Both the position numbers and the translations under genes were made by a program. The notes under the pieces are model-generated. The model searched no databases. It was given only the letters and a program-made list of their open reading frames with translations, and had not been told where the DNA came from. From assembly GCF_001625215.2 (NCBI RefSeq), contig NC_030381.2, forward strand, positions 1,079,131 through 1,143,130: a DNA stretch of 64,000 bases, read 5' to 3'. This document shows positions 10,801-21,085 of this stretch, piece by piece (the first letter of the stretch is position 1; each line of letters begins with the position of its first letter). This DNA is from Daucus carota subsp. sativus (lineage: Eukaryota > Streptophyta > Magnoliopsida > Apiales > Apiaceae).

Positions 10801-13264
10801 TGACCTCACGTGTGTAATCGGAAACATCCCAATCCTCTCCAAAATGTTTTAAGCAAAATTCAAGGGCATCTTTAGGATTCATGAGATCTTGATCAACTAT
10901 TTCATCAATTAGGTTAACATCCATAGGTTGATCATAGAAATCATCGGATTGTTTCCCCACATGAAAGATGTTGAGGTCGATTGTCATGTTGCCAAATGTT
11001 AGCTTCATTAAGCCATTCCTACAATTAATCAAAGCGTTGGATGTAGCTAAAAAGGGTCGTCCTAGGATGATGGGAATTTGATTCTTCGGGTTCCTAACCG
11101 GTTCGGTCTCTAGGACGACAAAATCTACGGGAAACACAAAGTCACCTACTTTAATTAGCACATCTTCGATCATTCCCTTAGGAATTTTCACGGATCGATC
11201 GGCTAATTGAAGTGTGACATTTGTTTGGCGGAGCTCCCCTAAACCTAAAGCTTGGTAGACAGAATATGGACGGAGATTAACACTAGCCCCTAAATCAAGT
11301 AACGCCTTATCCACAAAAGTTTCTCCTATGACACATGAAATTGTAGGACACCCGGGGTCCTTGTATTTCACGGGAATTTGGTTTGAGAGAATCGAACTAA
11401 TGTGAGAGGTAAGGAAAGCTTTCTTAGGAACATGGTTAGTTCTCTTATGGGTACATAACTCCTTAAGACACTTAGCATATGAGGGAATTTGTTGAATTGC
11501 ATCTAAAAGGGGTATGTTGACCTTGACTTGCTTAAACACTTCCAAAATCTTCTCCATTTGAGCCGATTGCTTCGGTGAAATAAGTCTTTGTGGGTAAGGG
11601 ACTCTCGGTTTATAGACTACTTCACTTTGCAACTCGGGTTCCGGGTTTGGGTCACTCGACTCCTCACGGGCTTTTGAACTCTCGGGTTTGTCATGATTAA
11701 TGGGAGTAATGGGTGGACTTGGATTAGAAGTCGAATCCCCTTTCTTACCAAGGTTCTCACCAACGTGGGTCTCTACTTGTTTACCCGACCTAAGAGAAAT
11801 GACCGAATGCACATTATCCGGGGGTCTTTGATTAAGAGGGAATTTCGGGTTCGGCTCCGGTTGGCTCGGGAATTTGTTCTTTTCTCGCTCACACAACGTG
11901 CTAGCTAATTGACTCAATTGAGACTCTAACTTAGAGACGGCTTGCACATTAGAATGCAAAAGTTGCCGATCTTGGGTTAAAGTTTGCATGAAAGTTTGCT
12001 GGGATTGAGTCAAGTTAGTTTGCGATTTCACTAAGGCCTCTATGCTCTTTTCTAAGGAATTGAGTCTCTTATCCGAATCATTAAAACCGGGAGGATTCAA
12101 CGGAGCTTGACTCGGGTTTTGATAATTCGGAAAAGAGTTAAGATTAGGCCTTTGGAAATTGGGTTGTGGAGTTTGAAAGTTTTGACCTTGGTTCCATGAG
12201 AAATTCGGGTGATTCTTCCACCCGGGGTTGTACGTTGGTGCAAACGGGTCATTTCTAGGCTTGGGTTGAAACATCGCGTTCACTTGCTCAAAATCATGAG
12301 ATTGTTGGATCTCGGGATGGGAAGCATTATAGGTCGGGAACATAGGCAAAGATGAGGGGCCACTATGAGACTCTAAAGCCTCGAGTCTCTTAGTAAGGGT
12401 TGCTAATTTGGCATCGGTTGCCACATTGTTTCCTATCGAGTGTAAACCCCTAGAGCTAGACGCCTCGATCGACTTTTTAGGTTCCCTAGTAGACTCCCAT
12501 AACATTGTTTTCTCGGCTAAGTCCTCGAAAAATTCCCACCCTTGGTCCTCATCTTTCTCCATGAATTTGCCTTGGCACATAGATTCTAACAAAGCGGTTG
12601 TTTGACTATCTAAGGCCTCGTACACAATCTTACAAAGTCTCCATTTCTCTATTCCATGGTGGGGGCATTGTGATAAAAGATTTTTGAAACGATCAAAGAA
12701 TTTCCAAAAAGACTCATTTTCCCTTTGATGGAATTGATTTATTTCATTTGTAATACGAGTCGTTTTGTGGTTTGGAAAATACTTTTTAAGAAACATTACC
12801 ACAAACCCCTCCCAAGTGGAGATAGAATTGACGGGTAGACTATACAACCATTTTTTAGCATTTTCTTTTAAAGCAAAGTTGATTAGTCTAAGCCGAATGG
12901 AATCTTCGCTCAATTGTTGGAGTTTTTGCAAACCGCAAACCTCCTCAAATTCTTGAATGAAAAGATAGGGATCCTCACCTTCACTCCCTAAAAACTTAGG
13001 CAACATGCTAATGTGATGTGCCTTAATCTCGAAATTATTCCCATTAACGGGAGGAAGAGTGATGCACGATGGTTGAGCGGAACGAGAAGGGTAACAACGG
13101 TCTTTAAGAGACAACGCCATTTTAACTATCGGTTCTGGAACTTCTAGGGTTTCGGAATCCGAAGGGGATGAGGGAATCTCGATTATAGGCCTTACTAATC
13201 TAGATGACTCGCTCCTAACCCAAGTAGTTCGCATAAACGATAAACATGTAGCAAATAAGTGCAA
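7808..13264 (-). CDS. Gag-pol polyprotein of the Athila-like retrotransposon
   Basis: One uninterrupted 1818-residue frame encodes capsid and all enzymes. The gag part (about residues 50-430) contains the retrotransposon gag core ([18 protein letters not shown]) and the [12 protein letters not shown] box usual in this branch. I see no CCHC zinc knuckle. Protease has the branch-typical DLGAS active site near residue 658. Reverse transcriptase spans about 900-1170, with the catalytic FIDD near 1103. RNase H follows (CDASDYAIG near 1250, [10 protein letters not shown]). Integrase has the zinc-finger end YCSACSRCQ near 1495, catalytic aspartates in WGIDFMG (about 1525) and SDQGTHF (about 1585), and the glutamate in SGQVEVSN (about 1620). 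The products would form particles, copy the RNA and insert the cDNA. The frame is intact, so the element may be autonomous. The start is the first ATG; an internal ATG about 48 codons later is possible. Confidence 0.93.
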   Translation of the reverse strand: MHLFATCLSFMRTTWVRSESSRLVRPIIEIPSSPSDSETLEVPEPIVKMALSLKDRCYPSRSAQPSCITLPPVNGNNFEIKAHHISMLPKFLGSEGEDPYLFIQEFEEVCGLQKLQQLSEDSIRLRLINFALKENAKKWLYSLPVNSISTWEGFVVMFLKKYFPNHKTTRITNEINQFHQRENESFWKFFDRFKNLLSQCPHHGIEKWRLCKIVYEALDSQTTALLESMCQGKFMEKDEDQGWEFFEDLAEKTMLWESTREPKKSIEASSSRGLHSIGNNVATDAKLATLTKRLEALESHSGPSSLPMFPTYNASHPEIQQSHDFEQVNAMFQPKPRNDPFAPTYNPGWKNHPNFSWNQGQNFQTPQPNFQRPNLNSFPNYQNPSQAPLNPPGFNDSDKRLNSLEKSIEALVKSQTNLTQSQQTFMQTLTQDRQLLHSNVQAVSKLESQLSQLASTLCEREKNKFPSQPEPNPKFPLNQRPPDNVHSVISLRSGKQVETHVGENLGKKGDSTSNPSPPITPINHDKPESSKAREESSDPNPEPELQSEVVYKPRVPYPQRLISPKQSAQMEKILEVFKQVKVNIPLLDAIQQIPSYAKCLKELCTHKRTNHVPKKAFLTSHISSILSNQIPVKYKDPGCPTISCVIGETFVDKALLDLGASVNLRPYSVYQALGLGELRQTNVTLQLADRSVKIPKGMIEDVLIKVGDFVFPVDFVVLETEPVRNPKNQIPIILGRPFLATSNALINCRNGLMKLTFGNMTIDLNIFHVGKQSDDFYDQPMDVNLIDEIVDQDLMNPKDALEFCLKHFGEDWDVSDYTREVNQMLESTIPTTNQERDVEPEHLPLPKKTVESQPPEVELKPLPDTLKYAFLGPNESYPVIIASNLTTSQEEELLGILRKHKGAIGWSISDIKGISPAIVQHRIHLVEDAKPVREPQRRLNPPMMEVVKKEILKCLDNGIIYPISDSKWVSPVHVVPKKSGITLVTNENNEQVPTRVQSGWRMCIDFRKLNAVTRKDHFPLPFIDQMLERLAGHAFYCFLDGYSGYFQIPIAPEDQEKTTFTCPFGTFAYRRLAFGLTTGPSTFQRCMTSIFSEMIGDFLEVFIDDFSIFGPSFHQCLNNLDLVLKRCEETDLVLNWEKCHFMVKEGIVLGHKISEKGIEVDKAKVDLIANLPPPKSVKEIRSFLGHAGFYRRFIQDFSKKARPLTNLLAKDVKFEFTSECVHAFEDLKRELTSAPIMKSPDWSQPFELMCDASDYAIGAVLGQRIDKRPHVIYYASKTLNDAQLNYSTTEKELLAVVFALEKFRSYLIGSKIIIYTDHAALKYLFSKKDSKARLIRWVLLLQEFDLEIRDKKGCENVVADHLSRLVVESTNDLPLSESFPDEHLLSISTLPWFADIVNYLATGDIPSTWSKNDKAKFFSQVKHFFWDDPYLFKHCPDQIIRRCVPNSEFHSILLFCHDQACGGHFSAKKTAAKILQCGFYWPSLFKDAAEYCSACSRCQHLGRITRRNMMPMSPILVIELFDVWGIDFMGPFPSSFGHLYILLAVDYVSKWVEAIPTRSNDNKVVLRFLKENIFSRFGTPRAIISDQGTHFKNRQFESLLKKYSITHRLATPYHPQTSGQVEVSNRQIKQILEKTVNSNRKDWSTKLIDALWAYRTAFKTVLGMSPCRLVYGKACHLPVELEHRAMWAIRELNFDLPTAGSHRKLQLSELDELRNDAYENAKIYKERTKAFHDKTILRKSFSPGQKVLLYNSRLHLFPGKLRSRWNGPYIVQVVFPHGAIEIQDPKNGNVFKVNGQRLKPFLELPVDSEEEVIHLVDP

Positions 13265-14178
13265 AAATTAAAACAAACAAAAGAAAGGGTGTAAAAGCGA
13301 AAGAAAAACTTAATTCTAGGGTTCCCTAAAAAAACTGAACTAGACCTTGCTCCTAACGTTAAGGACCACCAAAAACTCGATAAATCCAAAATTATTCGGA
13401 CCGGTCTGGCCAGTTTGGAGCAGGCATTGCCAAGAGGCCAATCTCCGCGCTTAGACACCAAACCTTAATCGGCCAGGTAAGCTTTCGCTTGCCTAGACAC
13501 CGAAGAGTCGGAATAATAAAAGATTACCTCGTCTTTTAGGTACCTTCCTAGTTGAGCGCGAAATCCTAGGGGCTAACGTCTAATTCAATTTTATTAAAAG
13601 GCTAGGGAATGCAAAATGAAGAATTAAGTCGTTGTGGGCCAAGGAAAGAGTGATGAAATCCCTCCCCTTATCTTGTGATTGGGTTTTGCCCTTAAGATTT
13701 ATTTAAAATAATGCACCACACAACGAGATAATAAAAGCGGTAAACAAATATGGATGATTTAAACTACGTGTCCTAATCTAGAGAAAAGAAAGAAATTAAC
13801 GCACCTTAGGGTCCTCCAGCGATCACCACAATTAAAGGTACGAAAATTTAAAAACAAAAATTAAAATCTAAATGATGTGCCCTAAGTGATTAAATGCATG
13901 ATGCGACACGTATGTAGTTGTAACTAATATTTTTGGATTTTAAAATTTTTAATTTGTTTGTGTTTTTCAATTTTCAGATTTTTTTTTTTGTGATTTTCTA
14001 AATAAAGACGAAATAAAAGTGGAGAGATACGGGATACCAAAGCAAGCTTCCAAATCCGAGCAAAATTTGTCCACTTTACTCCATGATTCCCGAATATTCC
14101 TCCTCGAAACAAAAACAAAAAGTGAGAAACAAACTAATCCGAAAGATTAAAAATAAAGGAGCGAAAAATTAATTTTAA
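13265..14178 (-). other. 5' untranslated leader of the retrotransposon
   Basis: The stretch between the primer binding site and gag-pol, about 0.9 kb, would carry the packaging and dimerisation signals of the element RNA. No frame here looks coding; the 88-codon frame at 13195-13461 overlaps gag in another phase and has no family features. Confidence 0.6.
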
Positions 14179-14196
14179 TCCCCGGCAGCGGCGCCA
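14179..14196 (-). other. Primer binding site complementary to tRNA-Asp
   Basis: On the plus strand it reads TCCCCGGCAGCGGCGCCA, which closely resembles the 3' acceptor end of plant tRNA-Asp including CCA. It lies 6 bp inside the 5' LTR, where the minus-strand primer should anneal. Use of tRNA-Asp is usual for Athila elements. It is a primer site, not a tRNA gene. Confidence 0.85.
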
Positions 14197-14202
14197 AAAA
14201 CT

Positions 14203-16157
14203 TGATGTGCTAGAAAATGATACTTTCAGATCGCAAGCGCACGATCACCGTTTTAATATTTATGATTCGTCCACAGAGATTAAAATAATTTTCGCAAATC
14301 TTTACTTAAAACCTAGGCGGAATAGAACAATTAGTGAGTGAGAAGGGGTTTTATCTAAATTAAATCTAAAATTATCAAGTCTAAGAGGAAAATTGATTAA
14401 CCTAATTAATTATCAGCTAAATCGTTAATCCAATTATTTTATGAAAACAATTGAAAAGAAACTAATTAATTGATTTATCTAATTTACGAGGAATACTAGA
14501 CAATTGAAATCAAATTAGCACAAAACAGCACCATGAATCACAGCTAATGACAACTCGACTTGGCCATACACAAAACTATTTAAAATGGCAGAATTTAACA
14601 ATAAGCACAGAAGCTATAACCACAAACTCCAGCGTAAATTTTAACTAACAACTAGGCTAGCATTGACTTCAACCAAAAATCATTAACGCACACTCTAACT
14701 AGTATACTCGATGAAATCCCAGCAAAGCTCGGGTTAATCTCGACTAAAACTTGACATCAAAACCAAAGAACAAGACTCAGCCTACAAACCAACACTCCAA
14801 AACAAAACCACCAGACTTTACACTTAAGATTAATAAAACAAACTAAAAGACAAATGAGCTAAAAACAGGATCTCGACGGAAGCTCAAGAACGAAAACAGA
14901 AACTCGGCAACTCAGAACATTCATCTTTCAAAAACAGAACTAAAAACTGAAGAACCCAGCAAGACAGAGCATGAACTCGCACGATTTCAAACCCAGATAC
15001 GACTCGAAACAGAACTCGGAAATGCAGCAAAGAAAATCGACTTAAACAGCGGATTAAACTACAGGACTCGATAGCGGACTCAGAATCATAAACAAAGCAC
15101 AAACCCAGAACTCGGCAAGGAACAAACATTCAAGAACAACAAACTACACAACTCATTACAAACTCGGTACAGGGCATGAACATGGTACTGGACTCGGCTA
15201 AACTCAGAACAACGCGATAATGAAACGGAAAAGAGAAAGTCACAAAACGCAGTAAACGGAAAGCCAAGTAAAGATAAACAGTGGTATTTTGAACGAAAAT
15301 CAAATAGGGGAAAAACGGAATGGGTTTGAACTAAACGAATGGAAAACAGGGGAGTGGGGAATGGGGTTTTAAAGAAAAACAACACATGTGCTGCAGGTGA
15401 GGTTTTTTATAAAATAAAACAAAATCTACGAAACTTTGATGTAAGTGGGTTTAAAGAAAACGAGTGTTGATAGTTTACTAATAAAAATGAAGCTGCCGAA
15501 TTAAGAATAAACTGCCGAACTGATAACTTGAAATCTGGAAAGTTAAGACTCTAACACAAATTAATTTTGTGCTAGGACTTAAGTTTCTACCAAAAATTAA
15601 ATCTAAATGTAAAGAGAGCTACAACTAATAAGTGGCTCCTTCCAATCTACAAACAACTTTGAACATTGTAGTTAGAGGAAGATTTCATAGCCAAAGGAAA
15701 CATAAAGAACAAGAATGTAAGAACAAATATGAAATCTTGCATTAAAATATTAAAATGTGTTTACAAAAGGAGGAGAGAGCATACAAATTAAAACTAGATC
15801 TAGACTAGAGAAAGGAGGCTACTAAAAGAAGAAAATCCTAGGTTTAAAAAGATGATTACAAGTAAAGGGGGTGGGGGTATTTATAGCTAGAAATGTAGGG
15901 TTTAGGGGTAGGGTGGCTACATCTAATCCATCCATGTGTGATGTGTGTTGGGTAAATCATAGCCATCCATGTGCCCCCTTGCTTGCCAACTTTCTTTGAT
16001 TTTCTTCTTTTCTTTTCTTTTTTTTCTCCCTTTTTCTTGCATTTTCTCTTCTTTCTTTATTTATCTACAATTTCCTGAAATAAAATAAATAAGCGATTAA
16101 TACTACGAAAATGAACAAAAAATAGGCACTTAAATATGCAAAAATATGGACTAATCA
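14203..16157 (-). repeat. 5' LTR of the Athila-like element
   Basis: A 1955-bp terminal repeat, uninterrupted. It holds the promoter and polyadenylation signals of the element. It shows the empty-site sequence CTCCCTTTTTCTTG (about 16027-16040), into which the CACTA element landed in the other LTR. The GCCGA target duplication follows at 16158-16162. Confidence 0.95.
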
Positions 16158-16162
16158 GCCGA

Positions 16163-16640
16163 TCCTCTGGCTACAAATCAAGCGCTACAAATCAAGCTGA
16201 ATTATGGAAACCAACAATCTGTAACTTATAGTAACAATTAATAAACCGGAAAGACAAAGCGTTTTTTGTTTGACGAAGACAAAGAGTTTTTTAAACCTGA
16301 CAGAGGTCACAAAGCATAGGAGCTCTAGGAAAATAGGAAACGCGAATGAGAGTATTAGGAGACGCCTTTTGAGACATTAAACCAACATTAATAGTTTTTA
16401 TTTTAACCTGTTCAGATTGGTCAGTATTCAATTTTCGACTTGGCTTCTGAAGTGGAAACCTTCTCATACAGAGATTCAGTTAAATTTCACAGGTGTGAGC
16501 TTAGACTTATCTTTTCTTATTTTATATATATATAATATCATTTTTTCCGTTTGTGAAAGATCAGTTTGATGTTTATTTGCAGATTTTTAAATTTTGATGT
16601 TGAAGGCATCACCGTCAAACCTGGGAACTTAAAGCTCAAT
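16163..16640. other. Intergenic, nothing recognised
   Basis: The stretch is AT-rich. A 13-bp tandem pair, CTACAAATCAAGC, occurs near 16171-16196. This is the continuation of the locus interrupted by the retrotransposon. No coding signal is seen. Confidence 0.4.
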
Positions 16641-17013
16641 TCAATGTTCTCAACAGGAGATCTAAACAACATTGGGAGTGATGAGGAGAAGGGGGGGTAG
16701 GCTATACCCGAGTTGGTTATTAGAGGGTTTCAGGAGCATTATAGTGGAGTGTGATTTGATAGACTTGGAGATAAAGGGAATAAGGGATACCAATTTACAT
16801 GAGAAAGAGGGAGGCGATCAAGGGCTCGAGATAAAGCTCTGGTGTCGTCCTCGTGGATGGATGAATTCAAGGAGGCCCAACTCACAAATCTTGAGATATC
16901 TACTTCAGATCACTACCCTTTGTTTCTAGTGCCAGAAGTACAGGTTTTCCCTCCAGCTACATATAGGTTCAAATTCGAAAATTCATGGTTAAGGGAACCT
17001 ATGTGTAAATAAC
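16640..17013 (+). pseudogene. LINE (L1-type) endonuclease fragment, decayed
   Basis: Pieces in different frames match the apurinic-type endonuclease of plant L1 retrotransposons, in order: GDLNN (the catalytic GDFN block), YPSWLLEGFRS, CDLIDLEIKG, SWMDEFKEAQLTNLEIS, TSDHYPLFL (the catalytic SDH) and FKFENSWLREPMC. The FTWE region is damaged and frameshifts separate the blocks. No reverse transcriptase follows, so this is a dead fragment. It is cut on its right by the Stowaway MITE at 17019. Confidence 0.75.
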
Positions 17014-17018
17014 TACTA

Positions 17019-17253
17019 CTCCCTTCATTCCAAAATAATAGTCACTTTGACTTTATGCACGCAATTTGAAGTATAAGAAAATCTTACTTTTACACATTAT
17101 TTTTCAAATCTTCTTTTTCTGAATAAAAGTTTAACATCTATATTTTTATTCAGAAAAAGAAAATTTGAAAAATAATATGTAGAAGTAAGGTTTTTTTACA
17201 CCTCAAATTACGTACACAAAGTCAAAGCGACTATTATTTTGGAATGAAGGGAG
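17019..17253. mobile_element. Stowaway-type MITE (Tc1/mariner)
   Basis: The 235-bp element has inverted ends CTCCCTTCATTCCAAAATAA and its complement, with TA target dinucleotides at 17017-17018 and 17254-17255. Inverted similarity continues inward, so the whole element could fold into a hairpin. The end sequence is the standard CTCCCTCCGTTCC-like Stowaway terminus. Confidence 0.92.
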
Positions 17254-17255
17254 TA

Positions 17256-17640
17256 GTTCGTAGTACTTGGGACTCACGACACTACTATGCGACAATAACA
17301 TACATGAAGACTGGTCCGGAAACTGAGAAACAAAACCAGTTACAGCTTGGATGATATAAATGATTGGTCAAGTGGATTGCTCTGAACCCAAACAAACTAC
17401 AATTTACTTGTACTCTATATACTAGAAGTCTAGAACATAAACAATGTAGCCGTTGCACAAGGATTCAAAACCCACTAAACTGTAAGACATACCCTTCCTC
17501 CCAGGAAACTTTTAATAAATTACAGGTTACAGTTTTAAATCTTAAAATTTAACAAAACATAGAAGAGCACCAAACTGTAAAAACAAAAATCCAATGGCCT
17601 TCTTCATAAGAGAAAATCAGAAAAATGACCAACTTACTAA
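17256..17640. other. Probable 3' flank of the FBL12-like gene
   Basis: AT-rich sequence just downstream of the minus-strand F-box gene, with no coding signal and no repeat recognised. It probably contains the gene's 3' UTR. Confidence 0.35.
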
Positions 17641-19312
17641 TCATCCGGAAAAGGCCCACTCTGGAGCAATGCACATGACTTCTTCTTCTATGATCTTAAC
17701 GTCTCCCCTTAAACATTTAAATATCATAATTGCAGGATCACTGAGTTGACGACATCGGGTAACGTACAGGATTAAGAGATTTCGGCACCCTTCCCTAAGG
17801 GCCTGCAGACCTCGATCGCAGAGGCACCGACACCGCTTCACGTGAAGCCTCTCCAATTTATGGCAAGACAAGCCAATTGATTCCCACCCTGGTCGCTTTA
17901 CTTCATGGCATAAAGCCAAGTTCCACTCTTGAAGCAAGGGGCACCCTCTTGAAATTGCTATGATGGACTCATCAGTGACAGTCCTGCATAAACGAAAATC
18001 CAGGAGTTTAAGTCTTTTGGCAAATCCAGCGCCAACTATGGTTAAACCATTCCCGGGGACAGCCCAATTTAGATTAGAAATATTCAAGTATTCCAATCCA
18101 CCTCCACTCACAATCTCTGTAATCCCTTCCGTTTCAAGCTTACAGGAATCAGCTTCTAAATAGACGAACGTCCGGGGACACCCGTGAAACCCAACACCAG
18201 TAATGTTTCTGCAGGAGGAAATCCTGACTGCTCGAAGCTGATGACAATTCTGCGAAAGAGCTCTAATACCCGTGTCAGTAATAAGTGGACAATATGAGAG
18301 ATTCACCTCTTCTAGTGCTCGACATGATTTAGCCAACGCCTCTATCCCAATGCTACTAACATTGCATCTATAAAGACTAATACATTTCAAAGAACGACAG
18401 CCAGAAGCAACCACAGACAGTCCATCATCAGCTAGAAAGCAGGGATACTTCATCTGGGTGAAGAACTGCGTAGGGGATATTTGGGGGTGCGGGGGTGCGG
18501 CGGGGTGCGCACGGGATACGCCACGTGGCGTATCGGTGGAGGCAGTGATGGGGATACGCGGGGGTGCGGGGATGGGGGTGCGGGAGTGGCACAAATCGTA
18601 ATTTTTTACAACTTTTTTTATAAAAAAAACTTAAAATTAGTTGGTCAAAATCATGGAAGCCATGATTATGCTCGATCGAATCACTTAAATTGCAATATTT
18701 ATTTGTGTATTTTAATTGTCAAGACTTAAGGATGATTAATTTAGTTATTCAACTATTTTATTCTACTTAAATGCATCTTATGTATTATTTATCTATATAT
18801 ATAATATATTTAATATTTTAATATTAGCCGTATCCCCCCGCACCCGTATCCCCATAATTTGGAATTTGACGAATTCCCGTATCCACGTACCGCGCACCCG
18901 CACCCGCACTCATGCTTCCTAGATCATCAGTGATTCCAAAACAACAATCTAGATACAGCGTCTGCAATTTCGAGCCATAATATTGCAATTGAGATAACCC
19001 CGAGTCAGGAAGATGTACGCATCCTGAAAGGCACAATAACTCTAGGTGTTGGAAGCGATCAAGCATTGTATACAACTGGAAAGAACCAACAGTTGAGCTG
19101 GTTCGAGATAATGAAGTGCGGTGTAGGTGGCGGAAGGAACACGGGAATTGCAGAGACCGCCTGCTTGTATTTTCTATGAATAGCCAGCGATGGCAAGTGA
19201 GACCAAAGGATTTGCGATCAAAAACAGATTCAAGGCGTTGAAAAATGAAATAGAGACAATCATCAGGAAGGTGCAGAATGGAGGTAGTAGTATCTCTAGC
19301 AATAGTATCCAT
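17641..19312 (-). CDS. FBL12: FBL12-like F-box/LRR protein, split by a transposon
   Basis: Two coding blocks, 19312-18923 (130 codons) and 18423-17641 (260 codons plus stop), join in frame once the inserted element and one copy of its target duplication are removed. The result is 390 residues, close to the length of Arabidopsis FBL12 and otherwise intronless. Residues about 13-50 form the F-box (LPDDCLYFIFQRL, SFGLTCHRW), which would bind SKP1 in an SCF ubiquitin ligase. The rest is leucine-rich repeats of the cysteine-containing type (LYLDCCFGITDD, ISLYRCN, LSYCPLITDTGI, CRTVTDESI, LLQEWNLALCHEV) for substrate recognition. The start is the first ATG with the family N-terminus. Read through unspliced, the protein stops inside the insert after about 160 residues and loses most repeats. 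A splice that removes the insert in frame is possible (see the element). Active gene or recent pseudogene is undecided. Confidence 0.88.
18432..18922. mobile_element. 491-bp hAT-like element inserted in the FBL12 coding sequence
   Basis: The terminal repeats CTAGAAAGCA (18432) and TGCTTCCTAG (ending 18922) are inverted with one mismatch. The flanking 8-bp duplication ATCATCAG is exact at 18424-18431 and 18923-18930. Subterminal GC-rich repeats (GGGTGCGGGGG and GGGATACG types, inverted at the other end) flank an AT-rich core. No transposase is present. On the gene strand the element supplies a GT at 18909-18908, after ATGA, and ends in the acceptor-like TGCTTTCTAG. GT-AG removal of 18909-18432 (478 nt) would keep the frame and add only seven residues (LGSMTDD). 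The donor context is weak. The 8-bp duplication supports the hAT superfamily. Confidence 0.88.
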
Positions 19313-19399
19313 GGAAAAAAGCAGAAGTAGCAAATAATATAATTTGATTAGAAAACAATTAGGTCTTTAGTCGGAAATCACACCAGCAATTCGGAGATA

Positions 19400-19570
19400 T
19401 AACAATCAATTACTTACGTGCATGATGAGCAAACCGAACCAAAAATCGAAACCAAAATTGAAACCGAAACCACACAAAATCGTATAAAACCGAACCAAAT
19501 AAAACCGAACCAATTACAAACCGAACCGAATAAAAACCGCACCAATAACATGGTTTGGTTTGGTTTTAAA
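19400..19570. repeat. AACCGAACC-rich degenerate repeat upstream of FBL12
   Basis: Imperfect repeats of AACCGAACC and AAACCGAA run from about 19430 to 19540, followed by the complement TGGTTTGGTTTGGTTTT near 19550. This resembles the end of a plant DNA transposon, but I cannot define both ends. It lies about 90-250 bp upstream of the F-box start codon. Confidence 0.45.
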
Positions 19571-19702
19571 TTTTTCATGACTCATACTTTAACATAGTAA
19601 TTCTAGGCATGAATATGTAGAATGAAAAAATATTATATAATTTTGTGTCAGGTGAACTACCACAAGTGTATATCATTGTAACTCATTTAGTGTACCATTG
19701 CA

Positions 19703-19890
19703 GGATAAAAGAGTTGAGTTTGCCAAAGGATCAGTACCAGTGGTACATGGATTTCCGTAGGCATGGAACTGCCAAAAACTCCGGCTTCAGTCTCATGTTG
19801 ACCTCCTGGTTCTCTATGCCACTGGCCTCAATGATGTCAGAGATGTTATCCCTTTTCCACTGAGCCTTGGCAAAGTATATAACTGATTAT
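19703..19890 (+). pseudogene. Asparaginyl-tRNA synthetase C-terminal fragment
   Basis: After an AG acceptor-like site (ATTGCAG), one frame reads QYQWYMDFRRHGTAKNSGFSL. A second frame then reads LVLYATGLNDVRDVIPFPLSL. Both match the class II synthetase C-terminus around motif 3 (family pattern [22 protein letters not shown], then NIRDVIPFPR). The frameshift lies just where the motif 3 arginine should be (GFSL, then broken), so the fragment cannot be a working synthetase. No other exons are present nearby. It is probably a gene piece left by duplication or carried by a transposon. Confidence 0.7.
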
Positions 19891-20559
19891 CATTATGTAT
19901 ATCCACTTCAATCTAATTTACACATGTAAATACTCAAGAAGATAAGTTATTAATGTAAATAATACGACACATGTTTGTCCAGGGATTCAGATAATTTCAA
20001 AAGCTTGACCAACCTTGACACTCCCAACATAGTTTTATTTCATGAAATGAGGTGGCATACAATTAAGAAATCGAACACAAGGTAGCAAGATCAACCTCTT
20101 TACGTTGCAAGACTACATATTAAAATCGCATAACAACTTAAAATCGCATAACTACTTTTGGCGGAAGTTCTATCTCTCACATTTCCCTAAAAAGCACCTG
20201 TCGCTCACAAAATAAGTACTAGTGTATAAGTTCAATTCACAACCATATTACAGAAACACCCTGAAATCTAGTTTCCATACCTCGACATACCTGCATCCAC
20301 TTTTGAAAGACTTGACCAGAAGTCTAAAAGTAATAAACCGGAGCAAGAGAAACAAAATGTATCAACACAACGAACTTGAAAAAAGTATACTGCTTTATCA
20401 GATTTTATCACGGAGAATTGATGTTTTACTGAACTTCTTAGGTAAGTGATCAATAATTACAAAAACAAACAAGAAAAACCTGCAGTCCATTATATTTATG
20501 CAGGGAGGCAAAATGGCAATGCCTGTGATCAGATGCAAGAGAAGGAAAAAATCCATAAA
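19891..20559. other. Intergenic, nothing recognised
   Basis: AT-rich sequence without a convincing coding block or transposon end on either strand. Short open frames here lack family features. Part of it lies downstream of the minus-strand PPR fragment and could be its old 3' UTR. Confidence 0.3.
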
Positions 20560-20562
20560 ACT

Positions 20563-20815
20563 TTATTCTCGACTTACAAAATGCAATCCGTTCAACAGCA
20601 TTTTGTACGTATTCTCTTTCATCATATGATCCCTCTTCCTAAAGTCATCAAGAAATTGAAAAGCTTGATCACCCTTTCCCTCCCTACATACCCCTTCCAA
20701 AAGAGTTTTATATGTCAAGAAATCAGGCGGCAGAGAATTACTCAGCATATCAAACAACATCAATAGCAACATCAAACCTCTGTTCCATCGCCAGACTGCA
20801 AATCAAAATCATATA
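20563..20815 (-). pseudogene. Pentatricopeptide repeat (PPR) protein, C-terminal fragment
   Basis: The minus strand encodes FDMLSNSLPPDFLTYKTLLE, then CREGKGDQAFQFLDDFRKRD, and ends TYKMLLNGLHFVSRE with a stop. This has the 35-residue rhythm of a PPR repeat (PDxxTYxxLLxGxCxxGxxxxA) and a plausible C-terminus. Upstream in the same strand SLAMEQRFDVAID continues it, but a small frameshift separates the two parts. PPR proteins bind organelle RNA in a sequence-specific way. Only one to two repeats remain, so this is a truncated relic. Confidence 0.7.
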
Positions 20816-21085
20816 TTTTTCTGAACAATTTATCTTTTTTCTGAACAAAAGTTTAAACATTAAACTTTTATTCAGAATTTTTATGCAAAAAATCATAGAA
20901 TTATATTTTAAAAAGTCTTAAAAAACGTTGTTAACAATCCAGTATAAATTAAGGAAGGACGGACGGTGAGCAGTAAGCTTGCGAAAGAGACGGAGAAAAA
21001 TATGAAAAGGAGAAAAGAGGTTTTTGAAGGAGGAGGAGGGATGGAAGGAGTGCGGGGCAGGGCAATTGCGATAGTCGGACATGGT

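Larger units (their letters stand above)
2096..16157 (-). mobile_element. Complete Athila-like Ty3/gypsy LTR retrotransposon
   Basis: This is a full element in minus orientation. The 5' LTR is 14203-16157 and the 3' LTR is 2096-6526, the latter enlarged by a nested CACTA element. Both LTRs are 1955 bp once the insertion is removed and run TGATTAG to CACATCA in element orientation. The target duplication GCCGA is exact at 2091-2095 and 16158-16162. Inside lie a tRNA-Asp-type primer binding site (14179-14196), a single gag-pol frame (7808-13264), a 1.28-kb non-coding stretch and purine-rich tracts before the 3' LTR. The domain order protease, RT, RNase H, integrase is that of Ty3/gypsy. The PBS type and the RT and gag sequence character fit the Athila branch. 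I noticed only two LTR differences (a G/A near 2569 and 14676, and a T/C near 3626 and 15737), so the insertion is recent and the copy may be able to move. Confidence 0.95.

Noticed and set aside
7877-12956. Plus-strand frames of 60-100 codons opposite gag-pol
   Set aside because: They are shadows of the intact minus-strand polyprotein.
14179-14196. Match to the 3' end of tRNA-Asp
   Set aside because: Only the 18-nt acceptor end is present, placed as a primer binding site; it is not a tRNA gene.
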